Below, one piece after another: positions 34,209-43,159 of a stretch of DNA of 64,000 nt (positions within the stretch are counted from its first letter, which is position 1; each line of letters begins with the position of its first letter). The translations under genes and the position numbers were made by a program. The stretch comes from Acuticoccus sediminis (GTDB taxonomy: Bacteria > Pseudomonadota > Alphaproteobacteria > Rhizobiales > Amorphaceae), in the NCBI RefSeq assembly GCF_003258595.1, contig NZ_QHHQ01000001.1:1426001-1490000 (forward strand), in the 5' to 3' direction. The notes below the pieces were generated by a model that searched no databases, was not told where the DNA came from, and worked only from the letters and a program-made list of their open reading frames with translations.

Positions 34209-34466
34209 TCAGACGCCGGGCGGTGGCAGGTCCACCGCCGGCTCCTCGCCGCGCGGGGCGAAGAGGCAGCTCTCGACATCGTTGCCGACATCGAGGAGGC
34301 AGACCTCCAGCCCGTCGCCGTCGACCGTGGCCGTGATGCAGATCGTCGCCATGCGGTCCTCGGTGGCGAAGCAGAGCTCCTCCGGCGAGTCCGGTTGCGC
34401 CATCGCCGGAGGTGACGCGTCCGTGAGCGAGGCGAGGACGTAGGCGACCAGGCTAACCGCGCGCAT
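34209..34466 (-). CDS. Small secreted four-cysteine protein, unknown
   Basis: The 85-residue product has an N-terminal signal peptide (about 1-23, ending AMA) and a mature part with four Cys at 32, 43, 56 and 67, even in number and spaced for two disulfides. It is acidic and ends in a Pro-rich tail. No family recognised. It lies on the minus strand 57 bases after the SH3-domain gene, so it may be the third gene of one unit of small exported proteins. Confidence 0.55.
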   Translation of the reverse strand: MRAVSLVAYVLASLTDASPPAMAQPDSPEELCFATEDRMATICITATVDGDGLEVCLLDVGNDVESCLFAPRGEEPAVDLPPPGV

Positions 34467-34523
34467 GGGCGTCGTCCGGGAGGCGAGGACGCTGGGCGAC
34501 GCGGCCGATCCGCGCGCGGGCCG

Positions 34524-35258
34524 TCACCGGACGACGCCGTGGCGGACGGTGCCGCCGTTCGGGCCGACGCGGACCGAGCCGCAGCCGACGCCCTTGGCGC
34601 ACCCGCCGGCGGCCACCGCAGTTCGACCTCCCGGCCCTTCCACCACCCGCGCCCCGCCGCAGTGGCCGTTGCCGCATGATCCTGCCCGCGTGACCGAGCC
34701 GCCGTTGCTGCCGGTGACCTGCGTCGCGCCGCGGCACGCGCCGCCCGAGCATGACCCTGTCGCGGTGCGGTGGACGACCGTGGGAGGCGGCGGCGGGCCG
34801 GGATAGGCCCGGTAGTACGGCCGGTACACGGTCCAGCGGCCGTACCAGGGATAGGCCGTATAGTACGTGTCCCAGTAGGTCTTGGAGAAGCCGACGACCG
34901 TGATGCCGATGCGCGGCGCGGTCGCCGCCGTGACGGTGACCACCGAGGAATTGACCCTGGCCGTGATGTAGCCGGACGAGACCCAGCCGCGCGCGGTGCC
35001 GTAGCTGACGTCGCACCAGTCGAACGTGTTCACGCAGCCGTACGTGACGATGCTGGCGCCGACGGGGACCACGGTGATCACCGGGTAGCCCGTCGACGGG
35101 CCGGCCCGCATGTTGACATTGCCGGTCGCGACCGAGGGCGTCGCCGCCGAGGCCGGGCCGCTGATCGTCGCGAGCGACACCAGCAGCGCGAACAGCCAGA
35201 AGCCGGGGACGGAGCGGCGCAGCGAGGCGGCGCCTATATCTTCAGCACGGGTCCTCAT
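34524..35258 (-). CDS. Exported bacterial SH3-domain protein with Gly/Cys-rich tail
   Basis: The 244-residue protein has a signal peptide (about 1-39), a bacterial SH3 domain (about 43-103: GNVNMRAGPSTGYPVI, VTYGCV, WCDVSYG, GWVSSGYI), a Tyr/Pro-rich stretch and a C-terminal half made of Gly/Cys/Arg-rich repeats (CSGGAC, CGNGHC, CAKGVGC). SH3-type domains of this kind bind peptidoglycan, and the tail could bind surface polymers. Its ATG overlaps the stop of the next gene upstream (ATGA). Confidence 0.75.
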   Translation of the reverse strand: MRTRAEDIGAASLRRSVPGFWLFALLVSLATISGPASAATPSVATGNVNMRAGPSTGYPVITVVPVGASIVTYGCVNTFDWCDVSYGTARGWVSSGYITARVNSSVVTVTAATAPRIGITVVGFSKTYWDTYYTAYPWYGRWTVYRPYYRAYPGPPPPPTVVHRTATGSCSGGACRGATQVTGSNGGSVTRAGSCGNGHCGGARVVEGPGGRTAVAAGGCAKGVGCGSVRVGPNGGTVRHGVVR

Positions 35259-35530
35259 GGGTTCATCACCTTGGCCAGAGTGTCACGGCAGTCGGGCGAG
35301 ACGCTCTGCGCGTTCTCGCGCAGGCAGGCGGCGATCCGCCCGTCGCCGCGCTGGACGTTGGGGCAGAGCCGCTGCACGTCGGCCTTGCAGGCTGTCGCCA
35401 CCGCCCGCGCGTCGGCGCGCGATATCTGCGGGACCTGCTGCGCCAGGGCCGCGCCTGTCGCCACCAGCGTGACGGTGGCCGCGACGAGGGCGTGGCGGAG
35501 GACGGACGTCAGGGTGAAAGTGCGGTTCAT
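35255..35530 (-). CDS. Exported cysteine-rich repeat protein
   Basis: The 91-residue protein has a signal peptide (about 1-30) and one cysteine-rich repeat of the Golgi-apparatus-protein-1 type: Cys48, Cys56, Cys69, Cys81 in the pattern ACKADVQRLCPNVQRGDGRIAACL...DC. Such single-repeat exported proteins occur in alphaproteobacteria with no known role. It is translationally coupled to the SH3-domain gene, which suggests that the two act together in the envelope. Confidence 0.75.
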   Translation of the reverse strand: MNRTFTLTSVLRHALVAATVTLVATGAALAQQVPQISRADARAVATACKADVQRLCPNVQRGDGRIAACLRENAQSVSPDCRDTLAKVMNP

Positions 35531-35619
35531 CTCAGAAGTCTCCGATAGGTCGTGGCCCGCGCCTGGCGGGCGGGGCCGATCGCGCCCGGTGGGCGGATCG
35601 GCGGCCGGGAAGGAAGGGT

Positions 35620-35666
35620 GGGTCGGCGCGCCCGGCGTTCGGGCGCTTGGACAGGCGCGCCGACCC
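35620..35666. repeat. 13-bp perfect inverted repeat with nested alternative stem
   Basis: GGGTCGGCGCGCC (35620-35632) and GGCGCGCCGACCC (35654-35666) are perfect complements around 21 bases. GCGCCCG/CGGGCGC inside it forms a competing smaller hairpin, so two folds exclude each other. It lies 90 bases upstream of the cys-rich gene on the minus strand, in its possible leader. Confidence 0.5.
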
Positions 35667-36416
35667 GCGGGCCGAGTGGCGGTGCTCGGCCCGATGCGGT
35701 GCAGTCCGGGCGTCAGCGCCGGGAGAACCCGCGTCGACGTCGCGTCGGGGGATGGCAGAGGGGTGTCATGGTAGGTGTGCCTCCGTCTGTCGCCCGGCGT
35801 GTCGGACTTGATGAGGAGGAGACTGCGCCCGCAATGTCATCGCCCTTTGAAGCGGGCGAAACAGTCGGTCTCAAATTGTCGCCGTTGAATAACAGCCTGT
35901 AACAACTGTCCAATTCGGGACGGTCCAGTCGCGTTAGGGCAAAGATCACCGACACGGGCGCGGCGGCGCCGGTGGTCCCGGGCGCCGCGGAGCGGGAGCG
36001 ACGGGTTGGCGCCCGGGCCCGGCCGACCGGCGTACCGCGATCCTCGCCATTCCATGCCGACGCTGTCGCAGCATGGATTCGGCGATGCGCGAACGTTGGT
36101 GGCACGCGGCGGCCGGCACCTGCCATCCCCTCCGGGATGCTGTCGTCCCTCCGGCAGGGGTGCTCCGGTCCGGCAATGGCGCCCGGCCGGTGGGCGAGGA
36201 GCGGGCGTTTCGTGCTGGTGTCGAACGTCGCCGGGGAGGGGGCAGCCCGGACGGCGTCGGGGCGCACGTCGCCGTCTCGTGTCGTACGGGTAGCCGGAGG
36301 CTCCGCGCCTGGCGCCGATGCACGCCGGCTCGATCTCTTGGGGGCAGGGGGAGCGCGGCGGCGGTCGCCGGGCCGTCGGAGCGCCGGCGCCGCCGGGGTG
36401 TTCCCGGTCGGTGGGG

Positions 36417-36440
36417 GCCGCGCCGGGGTGCCGGCGCGGC
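36417..36440 (-). terminator. alaS terminator hairpin
   Basis: GCCGCGCCGG (36417-36426) pairs perfectly with CCGGCGCGGC (36431-36440), with a 4-base loop, 16 bases beyond the alaS stop on the minus strand. No T-tract follows. Confidence 0.5.
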
Positions 36441-36456
36441 GTTTCGGGATGTCGAG

Positions 36457-39105
36457 CTAGGCTGCGGCTTCCATGGCTGTCGCGATGGCGGCGATGGCCT
36501 CGTCCGCCTTGTCCGCGTCGGGACCGCCGGCCTGGGCCATGTCGCGGCGGCCGCCGCCGCCCTTGCCGCCCAAGGCGGCCGAGCCGACCCGCACCAGCTC
36601 CACCGCGTCGAAGCGCTCGGCGAGGTCCGGGGAAATCGTGACGACCACGGACGCCCGGCCTTCCTCGCGGCCGACGATCACCACGACCGCCGAGCCCGCC
36701 GCCTGGCGCGCCTCGTCGGCGAGACCCTTGAGGGCCTTGCCGGGGAGGCCGTCCACCACGCGGCCGACGAAGTTGACGCCGGCGATCTCGCGCGCGGCCT
36801 CGGCCTGAGCCGGGCCGGCGAGGGCGAGCTTCTTCTTCGCCTCCTCCAGCTCGCGCTCCAGTCGGCGGCGCTCCTCGACGAGGACCTCCACCCGGGCCGG
36901 AGCGTCGTCCGGAGCGACGCGCATCGCGCCGGCGACGGAGCGCAGTCGGTCGCGCGCGCCGGTGAGGTAGCGGCGCGCGGTCTCGCCGGTCAGCGCCTCG
37001 ATGCGCCTGACGCCGGAGGAGACGGCCGCCTCCTCGACGATGGTGATGAGGCCGATGTCGCCGGTGCGCGTCACATGGATGCCGCCGCACAGCTCCACCG
37101 AGAACCGGCGGTTGCCGTCGCGTCCCATGGAGACGACGCGGACCTCGTCGCCGTACTTCTCGCCGAAGAGGGCGCGGGCTCCGGACTCGATGGCGTCGTC
37201 CACGCCCATGACGCGCGTGTCGACCGCATCGTTCTCGCGCACGCGCTGGTTGGCGGCGCGCTCGACCGCGGCGATCTCCTCCTCGGTGATCGGCTTGGGC
37301 TGGGCGAAGTCGAAGCGCAGCCGCTCCGGCGCCACCAGCGAGCCCTTCTGCGCGACGTGGTCGCCCAGAACCCGGCGCAGGCACTCGTGCAGGATATGCG
37401 TCGCCGAGTGGTTGGCGCGGATCATGTCGCGCCGCTCGTCCTCCACCTGGAGGGTCAGCGCGTCGCCCACGGTCAGGGTGCCCGCCTCGAGCGTGCCGCG
37501 GTGCACGAAGAGGCCGTCGGCCACCTTCGTGGTGTCGGCGATGGCGAACCGCGTCTCCCCGGCCGTGGCGCTGCCGGTGTCGCCCACCTGGCCGCCCGAC
37601 TCGGCGTAGAACGGGGTCTGGTTGAAGACGATGCGGGCTTCCTGGCCGGCACCGACCGTCTGGACCTCGGCCCCGTCGACGACGATGGCGGCGACGGTCG
37701 CGTCGGCGCGGGTCGTGTCGTAGCCGAGGAACTCGGTGGCGCCGACGCGGTCGCGAACGCCGAACCAAACGCGCTCGTCCGCGGCGTCACCGGAGCCGGC
37801 CCAGTTCGCGCGCGCCTTGGCCTTCTGCTCGGCCATGGCGGACTCGAAGCCCTCCCGGTCGACCTTGATGCCGCGCGGGCGCAGGGCGTCCTCGGTGAGA
37901 TCGTAGGGGAAACCGTAGGTGTCGTAGAGCGTGAACGCGGTCTCGCCGGAGAACGAGGCGCCCTCGGTGAGCCCGGCCGACGCCTCCTCGAGGAGGGACA
38001 GGCCGCGCGTCAGGGTGCGGCCGAAGCGGACCTCCTCGGCCTCCGTGGTCTCGACGATGAGGCCCTCGGCGCGGGAGAGCTCGGGGTAGGCCTGGCCCAT
38101 CTCGCGCACCAGCGCGGGGACGAGGCGGTGCAGCACCGGCTTCGTCGCGCCCAGCATGTTCGCGTGGCGCATCGCCCGCCGCATGATGCGGCGAAGGACG
38201 TAGCCGCGCCCCTCGTTGGAGGGGAGCACGCCGTCCGCCATCAGGAAGCCGAGCGCGCGCAGGTGGTCCGCGATCACCTTGAAGGACGGGTTGAGCGTGC
38301 CGTCGGCGTTGCGCGCCCTGACGCCGAGCGCGTCCTCCGTCGCGCCGATCAGGGCGCGGAAGAGGTCGATCTCGTAGTTGTCATGGACGCCCTGCAGGAT
38401 GGTCGCGATGCGCTCCAGCCCCATGCCGGTGTCGATCGACGGGCGGGGCAGGTCGAGCCGCTTTTCGGGCAGCTGCTCGTACTGCATGAAGACGAGGTTC
38501 CAGATCTCGATGAACCGGTCGCCGTCCTCCTCCGGGGAGCCCGGAGGGCCGCCCCAGATGTGGTCGCCGTGGTCGTAGAAGATCTCCGAGCACGGGCCGC
38601 AGGGGCCGGTGTCGCCCATGCGCCAGAAGTTGTCGTCCGTCGCGATGCGGATGATTCGATCCTCGGGCAGGCCCGCGATCTTCCTCCACAGCTCGAACGC
38701 CTCGTCGTCCTCGGCGTAGACGGTCGTCAGCAGGCGGTCGGCGGGGAGGCCGAACTCCTTGGTGACCAAATTCCAGGCGAGCTCGATTGCGCGTTCCTTG
38801 AAATAATCGCCGAACGAGAAGTTGCCGAGCATTTCGAAGAACGTGTGGTGCCGCGCGGTGTAGCCGACATTCTCGAGGTCGTTGTGCTTGCCACCTGCGC
38901 GGACACACTTCTGTGACGTCACGGCACGCTGGTAGGGGCGGTGCTCGGCGCCGGTGAAGACGTTCTTGAACTGGACCATGCCCGCGTTGGTGAACAGCAG
39001 CGTTGGGTCGTTGCGCGGCACGAGCGGGGAGGAGGCGACGATCTCATGACCGTTGCTTCCGAAATAATCCAAAAATTTCGTGCGGATCTCGTTCACGCCG
39101 CTCAC
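36457..39105 (-). CDS. alaS: Alanyl-tRNA synthetase
   Basis: AlaS charges tRNA-Ala. The 882-residue protein is full length. It has class II motif 1 to 3 regions in the N-terminal third ([42 protein letters not shown]), the editing domain with NHSATHILH and zinc residues in [13 protein letters not shown], a coiled-coil, and a C-terminal domain. The start is a GTG at 39105 (SGVNEIR...) with GGAGGG 7 bases upstream; the 22 further codons to 39171 have no site. Its position 5 kb from recA recalls the recA-alaS linkage frequent in alphaproteobacteria, here separated by unrelated genes. Confidence 0.96.
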   Translation of the reverse strand: MSGVNEIRTKFLDYFGSNGHEIVASSPLVPRNDPTLLFTNAGMVQFKNVFTGAEHRPYQRAVTSQKCVRAGGKHNDLENVGYTARHHTFFEMLGNFSFGDYFKERAIELAWNLVTKEFGLPADRLLTTVYAEDDEAFELWRKIAGLPEDRIIRIATDDNFWRMGDTGPCGPCSEIFYDHGDHIWGGPPGSPEEDGDRFIEIWNLVFMQYEQLPEKRLDLPRPSIDTGMGLERIATILQGVHDNYEIDLFRALIGATEDALGVRARNADGTLNPSFKVIADHLRALGFLMADGVLPSNEGRGYVLRRIMRRAMRHANMLGATKPVLHRLVPALVREMGQAYPELSRAEGLIVETTEAEEVRFGRTLTRGLSLLEEASAGLTEGASFSGETAFTLYDTYGFPYDLTEDALRPRGIKVDREGFESAMAEQKAKARANWAGSGDAADERVWFGVRDRVGATEFLGYDTTRADATVAAIVVDGAEVQTVGAGQEARIVFNQTPFYAESGGQVGDTGSATAGETRFAIADTTKVADGLFVHRGTLEAGTLTVGDALTLQVEDERRDMIRANHSATHILHECLRRVLGDHVAQKGSLVAPERLRFDFAQPKPITEEEIAAVERAANQRVRENDAVDTRVMGVDDAIESGARALFGEKYGDEVRVVSMGRDGNRRFSVELCGGIHVTRTGDIGLITIVEEAAVSSGVRRIEALTGETARRYLTGARDRLRSVAGAMRVAPDDAPARVEVLVEERRRLERELEEAKKKLALAGPAQAEAAREIAGVNFVGRVVDGLPGKALKGLADEARQAAGSAVVVIVGREEGRASVVVTISPDLAERFDAVELVRVGSAALGGKGGGGRRDMAQAGGPDADKADEAIAAIATAMEAAA

Positions 39106-39319
39106 GAATGACCCTCCAGCGGTCAGCGCCGTCCGACCCTTTTCGGGAGCCGGGCGCGCGTTGGTTCTCAATCTCCCCCTGAGGTAGCGACAGTCCGTGC
39201 CGATGTCGACAGCGACAGTTGGGCGAGTGTGGCAGCCTCGCCCCTCAAACGCCCGATTTGCCTAAGACTTGGACTTGCGAAAGGCGTTTCCGCATGCATT
39301 GTAGCGGCAAGTGAAAAAG

Positions 39320-39337
39320 TGGATCACTCAAGATCCA
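39320..39337. promoter_or_regulatory. Symmetric operator-like sequence upstream of the second Liv operon
   Basis: TGGATC (39320-39325) and GATCCA (39332-39337) form a perfect inverted repeat with a 6-base spacer. It ends 12 bases before the small ORF that heads the operon. Its size and symmetry suit a dimeric repressor of the GntR or LacI kind, but no regulator gene is adjacent. Confidence 0.35.
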
Positions 39338-39349
39338 ATGGGAGGATAG

Positions 39350-39472
39350 GTGGCGTTCGAGCAACTCGATTGTCCACGCGGCAAGGACGGCGATGGCTGG
39401 TTGAGCCGGCTTAGTCTCGCGCGCGCGGGCGTTCCATCGGAGGACATCGCGGAGCGGGGCGAGGAACGTTGA
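39350..39472 (+). CDS. Short 40-codon ORF coupled to livG
   Basis: A GTG start at 39350 is preceded 4 bases upstream by GGGAGG, one of the best ribosome binding sites in the window, and an in-frame stop lies immediately before it. The frame runs 40 codons (MAFEQLDCPRGKDGDGWLSR...) and stops at a TGA that overlaps the TTG start of the livG-like gene. The peptide is hydrophilic with one Cys and no membrane segment. It could be a coupling leader or a small protein. No family recognised; a chance ORF cannot be excluded in GC-rich DNA. Confidence 0.45.
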   Translation: MAFEQLDCPRGKDGDGWLSRLSLARAGVPSEDIAERGEER

Positions 39473-40218
39473 GCGACATTGCGATTGAGACTGAGGGACT
39501 GACGAAGCAATTCGGCGGTTTCTATGCCGTGCAGGGTGTCAATCTCAAAGTTCGGCGCCATTCGATCCACGCGCTGATCGGCCCGAACGGGGCCGGGAAG
39601 AGCACCTGCTTCAACCTGATCACCAAGTTCCTGACGCCGAGCGCGGGCACGATCCGCCTCGAAGGCAAGGACATCACCCACGTCAAGCCGGCGGCGCTGG
39701 CGCGGCGGGGCATGGTACGCTCGTTCCAGATCTCGTCGGTGTTTCCGCACCTGACGTGCCGGGAGAACGTGCGCGTCGCCCTGCAGCGGCAGATGAAGAA
39801 CTCCTACCAGTTCTGGACGCCGGAAAGCGTTCTCAACGCGCTCAACGACGAGGTCGACGCGATCCTGCAATCGGTCGGCCTATTCGACATGCGCGACACG
39901 CTGGCTGTCGAGTTGTCCTATGGTCGTAAACGACTCCTTGAACTAGCCACCACGCTCGCGCTGAAGCCCGACGTGCTGCTGTTCGACGAGCCGATGGCGG
40001 GCATGTCCACCGGCGACATCCAGCGCGTCGTCGACCTCATCCGCACCGCCGCCGAGGGCCGCACCGTGCTCATGGTCGAGCACAACATGGGCGTGGTCGC
40101 GGACCTTTGTGACACCATCACCGTGCTGCAGCGCGGTCAGGTGCTCGCCGAGGGGTCCTACGAGGAGGTCTCGAAGAACCCCGAGGTGATCGCCGCCTAC
40201 ATGGGAGGCCATGCGTGA
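39469..40218 (+). CDS. Liv-type ABC transporter ATP-binding protein, second system (LivG-like)
   Basis: The 249-residue ATPase has Walker A GPNGAGKST, the LivG-type signature LSYGRKR, Walker B VLLFDEP and the switch His in MVEHNM. The start is a TTG at 39469 with GAGGAA upstream; it overlaps the stop of the preceding short ORF, supporting translational coupling. Its own stop overlaps the next start (GTGA). It works with the LivF-like, permease and binding proteins encoded directly downstream. Confidence 0.9.
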   Translation: MSDIAIETEGLTKQFGGFYAVQGVNLKVRRHSIHALIGPNGAGKSTCFNLITKFLTPSAGTIRLEGKDITHVKPAALARRGMVRSFQISSVFPHLTCRENVRVALQRQMKNSYQFWTPESVLNALNDEVDAILQSVGLFDMRDTLAVELSYGRKRLLELATTLALKPDVLLFDEPMAGMSTGDIQRVVDLIRTAAEGRTVLMVEHNMGVVADLCDTITVLQRGQVLAEGSYEEVSKNPEVIAAYMGGHA

Positions 40219-40919
40219 GCGAGCCGCTTCTGAAGGTCGCGGGCCTCAACGCCTGGTACGGCGAGAGTCACATCCTGCACGGCATGGACTTCGAGGTGCG
40301 CGCCGGCGAGGTCGTCACCCTCATCGGGCGCAACGGCGCGGGCAAGACCACCACCTTGCGCGCGGTGATGGGCCTGGTGAAGAACCGCACGGGCTCGGTC
40401 CGCCTCGAGGGCCACGAGACCGTGAAGATGCCGGCCGAGCAGGTGGCCCGCCTCGGCATCGCCATCTGTCCGGAGGAGCGCGGCATCTTCTCCTCGCTCA
40501 ACGTGACGGAGAACCTGACGCTCCCCCCCGTGATCGCCGAGGGCGGGATGTCGCTCGAGGAGATCTACGGCCTGTTCCCGATCCTCAAGGAGCGGGGCAA
40601 GAGCCAGGGCACCAAGCTCTCGGGCGGCGAGCAGCAGATGCTCGCCATCGCCCGCATCCTGCGCACCGGCGCCAAACTCCTGATGCTCGACGAGCCGACG
40701 GAGGGTCTTGCGCCGGTGATCGTCGAGCAGATCGGTCGCACGATCCAAGAACTTAGAAAAAGAGACTTCACCATTCTCTTGGTGGAACAAAACTTCCGGT
40801 TCGCCTCGTCGGTGGCCGATCGGCATTACGTCGTCGAACATGGTAACGTGATCGACGAGATCGCCAATGAGGCGATCGAACAGAACCGCGAGAAATTGAC
40901 CCAATACTTGGGCGTTTGA
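40215..40919 (+). CDS. Liv-type ABC transporter ATP-binding protein, second system (LivF-like)
   Basis: The 234-residue partner ATPase has Walker A GRNGAGKTT, signature LSGGEQQ, Walker B LLMLDEPTEGLAP and LVEQNF as the switch region. GTG start, coupled to livG. The LivG/LivF pair stands before the binding-protein gene here, unlike the first operon where the binding protein comes first. Confidence 0.91.
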   Translation: MSEPLLKVAGLNAWYGESHILHGMDFEVRAGEVVTLIGRNGAGKTTTLRAVMGLVKNRTGSVRLEGHETVKMPAEQVARLGIAICPEERGIFSSLNVTENLTLPPVIAEGGMSLEEIYGLFPILKERGKSQGTKLSGGEQQMLAIARILRTGAKLLMLDEPTEGLAPVIVEQIGRTIQELRKRDFTILLVEQNFRFASSVADRHYVVEHGNVIDEIANEAIEQNREKLTQYLGV

Positions 40920-40956
40920 CGGTTCGGCAAACGAATAATGAAAGGGAGAGAGTAAT

Positions 40957-42168
40957 ATGGGTCTGAAGAAGGTCCTTCTGGCAGGTGTCGCTGGTCTCGC
41001 CATGACCATGAGCGCCCACGCCCAGTATTCCAACGACGGCATCACGCTCGGCGTGCTCACCGACATGTCCGGCGTCTACGCCGACGTCGGCGGCCAGGGT
41101 TCGGTGGTCGCCGCGCAGATGGCGATCGAGGATTTTGGCGGCACCTTCAACGGCCAGCCGATCAAGCTTCTCTCCGCCGACCACCAGAACAAGGCCGATA
41201 TCGGCGCCAACATCGCCCGCCAGTGGGCCGATACCGACGGCGTCGACGCGATCTTCGACATTCTGAACTCCGCCGTGGGTCTCGCGGTGCAGCAGGTCGC
41301 GACCGAGAAGAACATCGTCTCGATGAACTCCGGCGCCGCCACTACCGCGCTCACCAACGAGCAGTGCTCGCCGAACGGCGTCCACTACGTCTACGACACC
41401 TACGCCCTCGCCACCGGCACGGGCGGCGCGATGGTGAAGGAAGGCGGCAAGAGCTGGTTCTTCATCACCGCCGACTACGCCTTCGGCCACGCCCTCGAGG
41501 CCGATACGTCGAACGCCGTGAAGGGCGCCGGCGGCGAGGTGCTCGGCTCGGTCCGCGCGCCGCTGTCCAACCAGGACTTCTCGTCCTTCCTGCTGCAGGC
41601 GCAGGCCTCCGGCGCGGACGTGATCGGCCTCGCCAACGCGGGCGGTGACACCGTCAATTCCATCAAGCAGGCGCAGGAGTTCGGCATCGTCGCGGCCGGG
41701 CAGAAGCTCGCGGGTCTGCTGATCTTCCTGACCGACATCCACGCGCTGGGCCTCGAGACCACCGCCGGCCTCACGATCACCACCGGCTGGTACTGGGACC
41801 TCAACGACGACACCCGCGCGTTCGCCAAGCGCTATTCGGAGAAGATGGGCGGCTCCATGCCGACCATGGTCCATGCCGGCGTCTACTCGTCGATCATGAA
41901 CTACCTGAAGGCGGCGGAAGAGGCCGGCACCGACGATGGCAAGAAGGTCGTCGAGCAGCTGCGCAAGATGGAGATCAACGACGTCTTCGCGCAGGGCGGC
42001 AAGATCCGCGAGGACGGCCTGCACTTCCACGACATGTACCTGGCCCAGATCAAGTCGCCCTCCGAGTCGAAGGGGCCGTGGGACTACTACAACATCGTGA
42101 CGAAGATCCCGGCTGCGGAGGCGTACCAGGCCCTCGAGGACGTGCGCTGCCCGCTGCTGAAGAAGTAA
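40957..42168 (+). CDS. Liv-type ABC transporter substrate-binding protein, second system
   Basis: The 403-residue periplasmic receptor has a signal peptide (1 to about 22, ending AHA) and a type 1 periplasmic binding fold starting ITLGVLTDMSGVYADVGG. Two Cys (NEQC near 130, DVRC near 397) may be bridged. It differs clearly from the receptor of the first operon (GPL there, MSG here; different loops), so the substrate is different. Relatives in this branch bind amino acids, aromatic acids and related compounds, so no substrate is claimed. AAAGGGAGAG lies before the ATG. Confidence 0.9.
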   Translation: MGLKKVLLAGVAGLAMTMSAHAQYSNDGITLGVLTDMSGVYADVGGQGSVVAAQMAIEDFGGTFNGQPIKLLSADHQNKADIGANIARQWADTDGVDAIFDILNSAVGLAVQQVATEKNIVSMNSGAATTALTNEQCSPNGVHYVYDTYALATGTGGAMVKEGGKSWFFITADYAFGHALEADTSNAVKGAGGEVLGSVRAPLSNQDFSSFLLQAQASGADVIGLANAGGDTVNSIKQAQEFGIVAAGQKLAGLLIFLTDIHALGLETTAGLTITTGWYWDLNDDTRAFAKRYSEKMGGSMPTMVHAGVYSSIMNYLKAAEEAGTDDGKKVVEQLRKMEINDVFAQGGKIREDGLHFHDMYLAQIKSPSESKGPWDYYNIVTKIPAAEAYQALEDVRCPLLKK

Positions 42169-42189
42169 TCCACCCGTCCGGTAACGAGA

Positions 42190-42214
42190 GCCGGCCCCAC
42201 GTCTCGGGGCCGGC
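42190..42214 (+). terminator. Intercistronic hairpin between binding-protein and permease genes
   Basis: GCCGGCCCC (42190-42198) pairs perfectly with GGGGCCGGC (42206-42214) around a 7-base loop. It lies 21 bases after the binding-protein stop and 21 bases before the permease start, with no T-tract. Such stems often protect or partly terminate upstream mRNA so that the receptor is made in excess. Confidence 0.5.
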
Positions 42215-42235
42215 GATCCCGCGAAAGGTTTCGTC

Positions 42236-43159
42236 GTGATCGAATTCCTTGGCGTCCCGCTGCCGCTGTTCATGGGCCAATTGCTCATCGGGCTCATCAA
42301 CGGGTCGTTCTATGCCGTCCTTTCGCTGGGGCTGGCTCTGATCTTCGGCCTCCTCAACATCGTGAACTTCGCGCATGGCGCGCTCTACATGGTGGGGGCC
42401 TTCGTCGCCTATCTGCTGCTGCAGTACATCGGCGTCGGCTACTGGCCGGCCCTGATCCTGGCGCCGATCATCGTGGCCGGCTTCGGCATGGTGATCGAAC
42501 GCTTCCTGCTGCGCCCGCTGCACGACCTCGACCACCTCTACGGCCTGCTGCTGACGTTCGGTCTGGCGCTGGTCCTCGAAGGCAGCTTCCGCCACTTCTA
42601 CGGCGTGTCGGGCCTGCCCTACAGCATTCCCGATTCCCTCTCCGGCGCGCAGCGCCTGATGCTGCCGTCCTGGATCACGGGCGGGGATCCGGCGTTCATG
42701 ATGGCGCTGCCGAACTACCGCGCCTGGGTCATCGTCGCCTCGCTGATCATCTGCACGGCGACCTACATCCTGATCGAGCGGACCAAGCTCGGCGCGCTGA
42801 TGCGCGCGGCCACCGAGAACCCGGACCTCGTGCGCGCCTTCGGCGTCAACGTGCCGATGCTCATCACGCTGACCTACGGCCTGGGCGTGGGGCTCGCGGC
42901 GTTCGCCGGCGTCCTCGCCGCGCCGATCTACTCGGTCAATCCCATCATGGGCTCGCACATCATCATCGTGGTGTTCGCCATCGTCGTCATCGGCGGCCTC
43001 GGCTCGATCGGCGGCGCCATCATCTCCGGCTTCATGCTGGGCGTGATCGAGGGCATCACCAAGGTCTTCTACCCGGAAGCGTCCAACGTCGTGATCTTCG
43101 TGGTGATGGCCATCGTCCTCATCGTTCGCCCCGCGGGCCTGTTCGGAAAGGGAGCGTGA
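42236..43159 (+). CDS. Liv-type ABC transporter permease, second system (LivH-like)
   Basis: The 307-residue membrane protein has about eight helices. NIVNFAHGALYMVGAF near residue 40 is the LivH signature, and GALMRAATENPDLVRAFGV is the coupling region for the ATPases. GTG start at 42236 with AAAGG 8 bases upstream. Its stop overlaps the next start (TGATG). Confidence 0.91.
   Translation: MIEFLGVPLPLFMGQLLIGLINGSFYAVLSLGLALIFGLLNIVNFAHGALYMVGAFVAYLLLQYIGVGYWPALILAPIIVAGFGMVIERFLLRPLHDLDHLYGLLLTFGLALVLEGSFRHFYGVSGLPYSIPDSLSGAQRLMLPSWITGGDPAFMMALPNYRAWVIVASLIICTATYILIERTKLGALMRAATENPDLVRAFGVNVPMLITLTYGLGVGLAAFAGVLAAPIYSVNPIMGSHIIIVVFAIVVIGGLGSIGGAIISGFMLGVIEGITKVFYPEASNVVIFVVMAIVLIVRPAGLFGKGA

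Larger units (their letters stand above)
35531..36456. other. Large gene-free, palindrome-rich stretch between alaS and the exported-protein genes
   Basis: These 926 bases hold no convincing gene. The open frames give Arg/Pro/Ala-rich translations, and none has good start signals. It contains several perfect GC palindromes: 35620-35632 with 35654-35666 (13 bp), 35669-35676 with 35685-35692 (8 bp), and 36417-36426 with 36431-36440 (10 bp). A slightly AT-richer patch at about 35865-35945 is the likeliest place for the promoter of the cys-rich gene. Confidence 0.45.

Noticed and set aside
35713-36267. 184-codon minus-strand frame in the large gap
   Set aside because: Arg/Pro/Thr-rich, no ribosome binding site, no family resemblance. 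Treated as non-coding.
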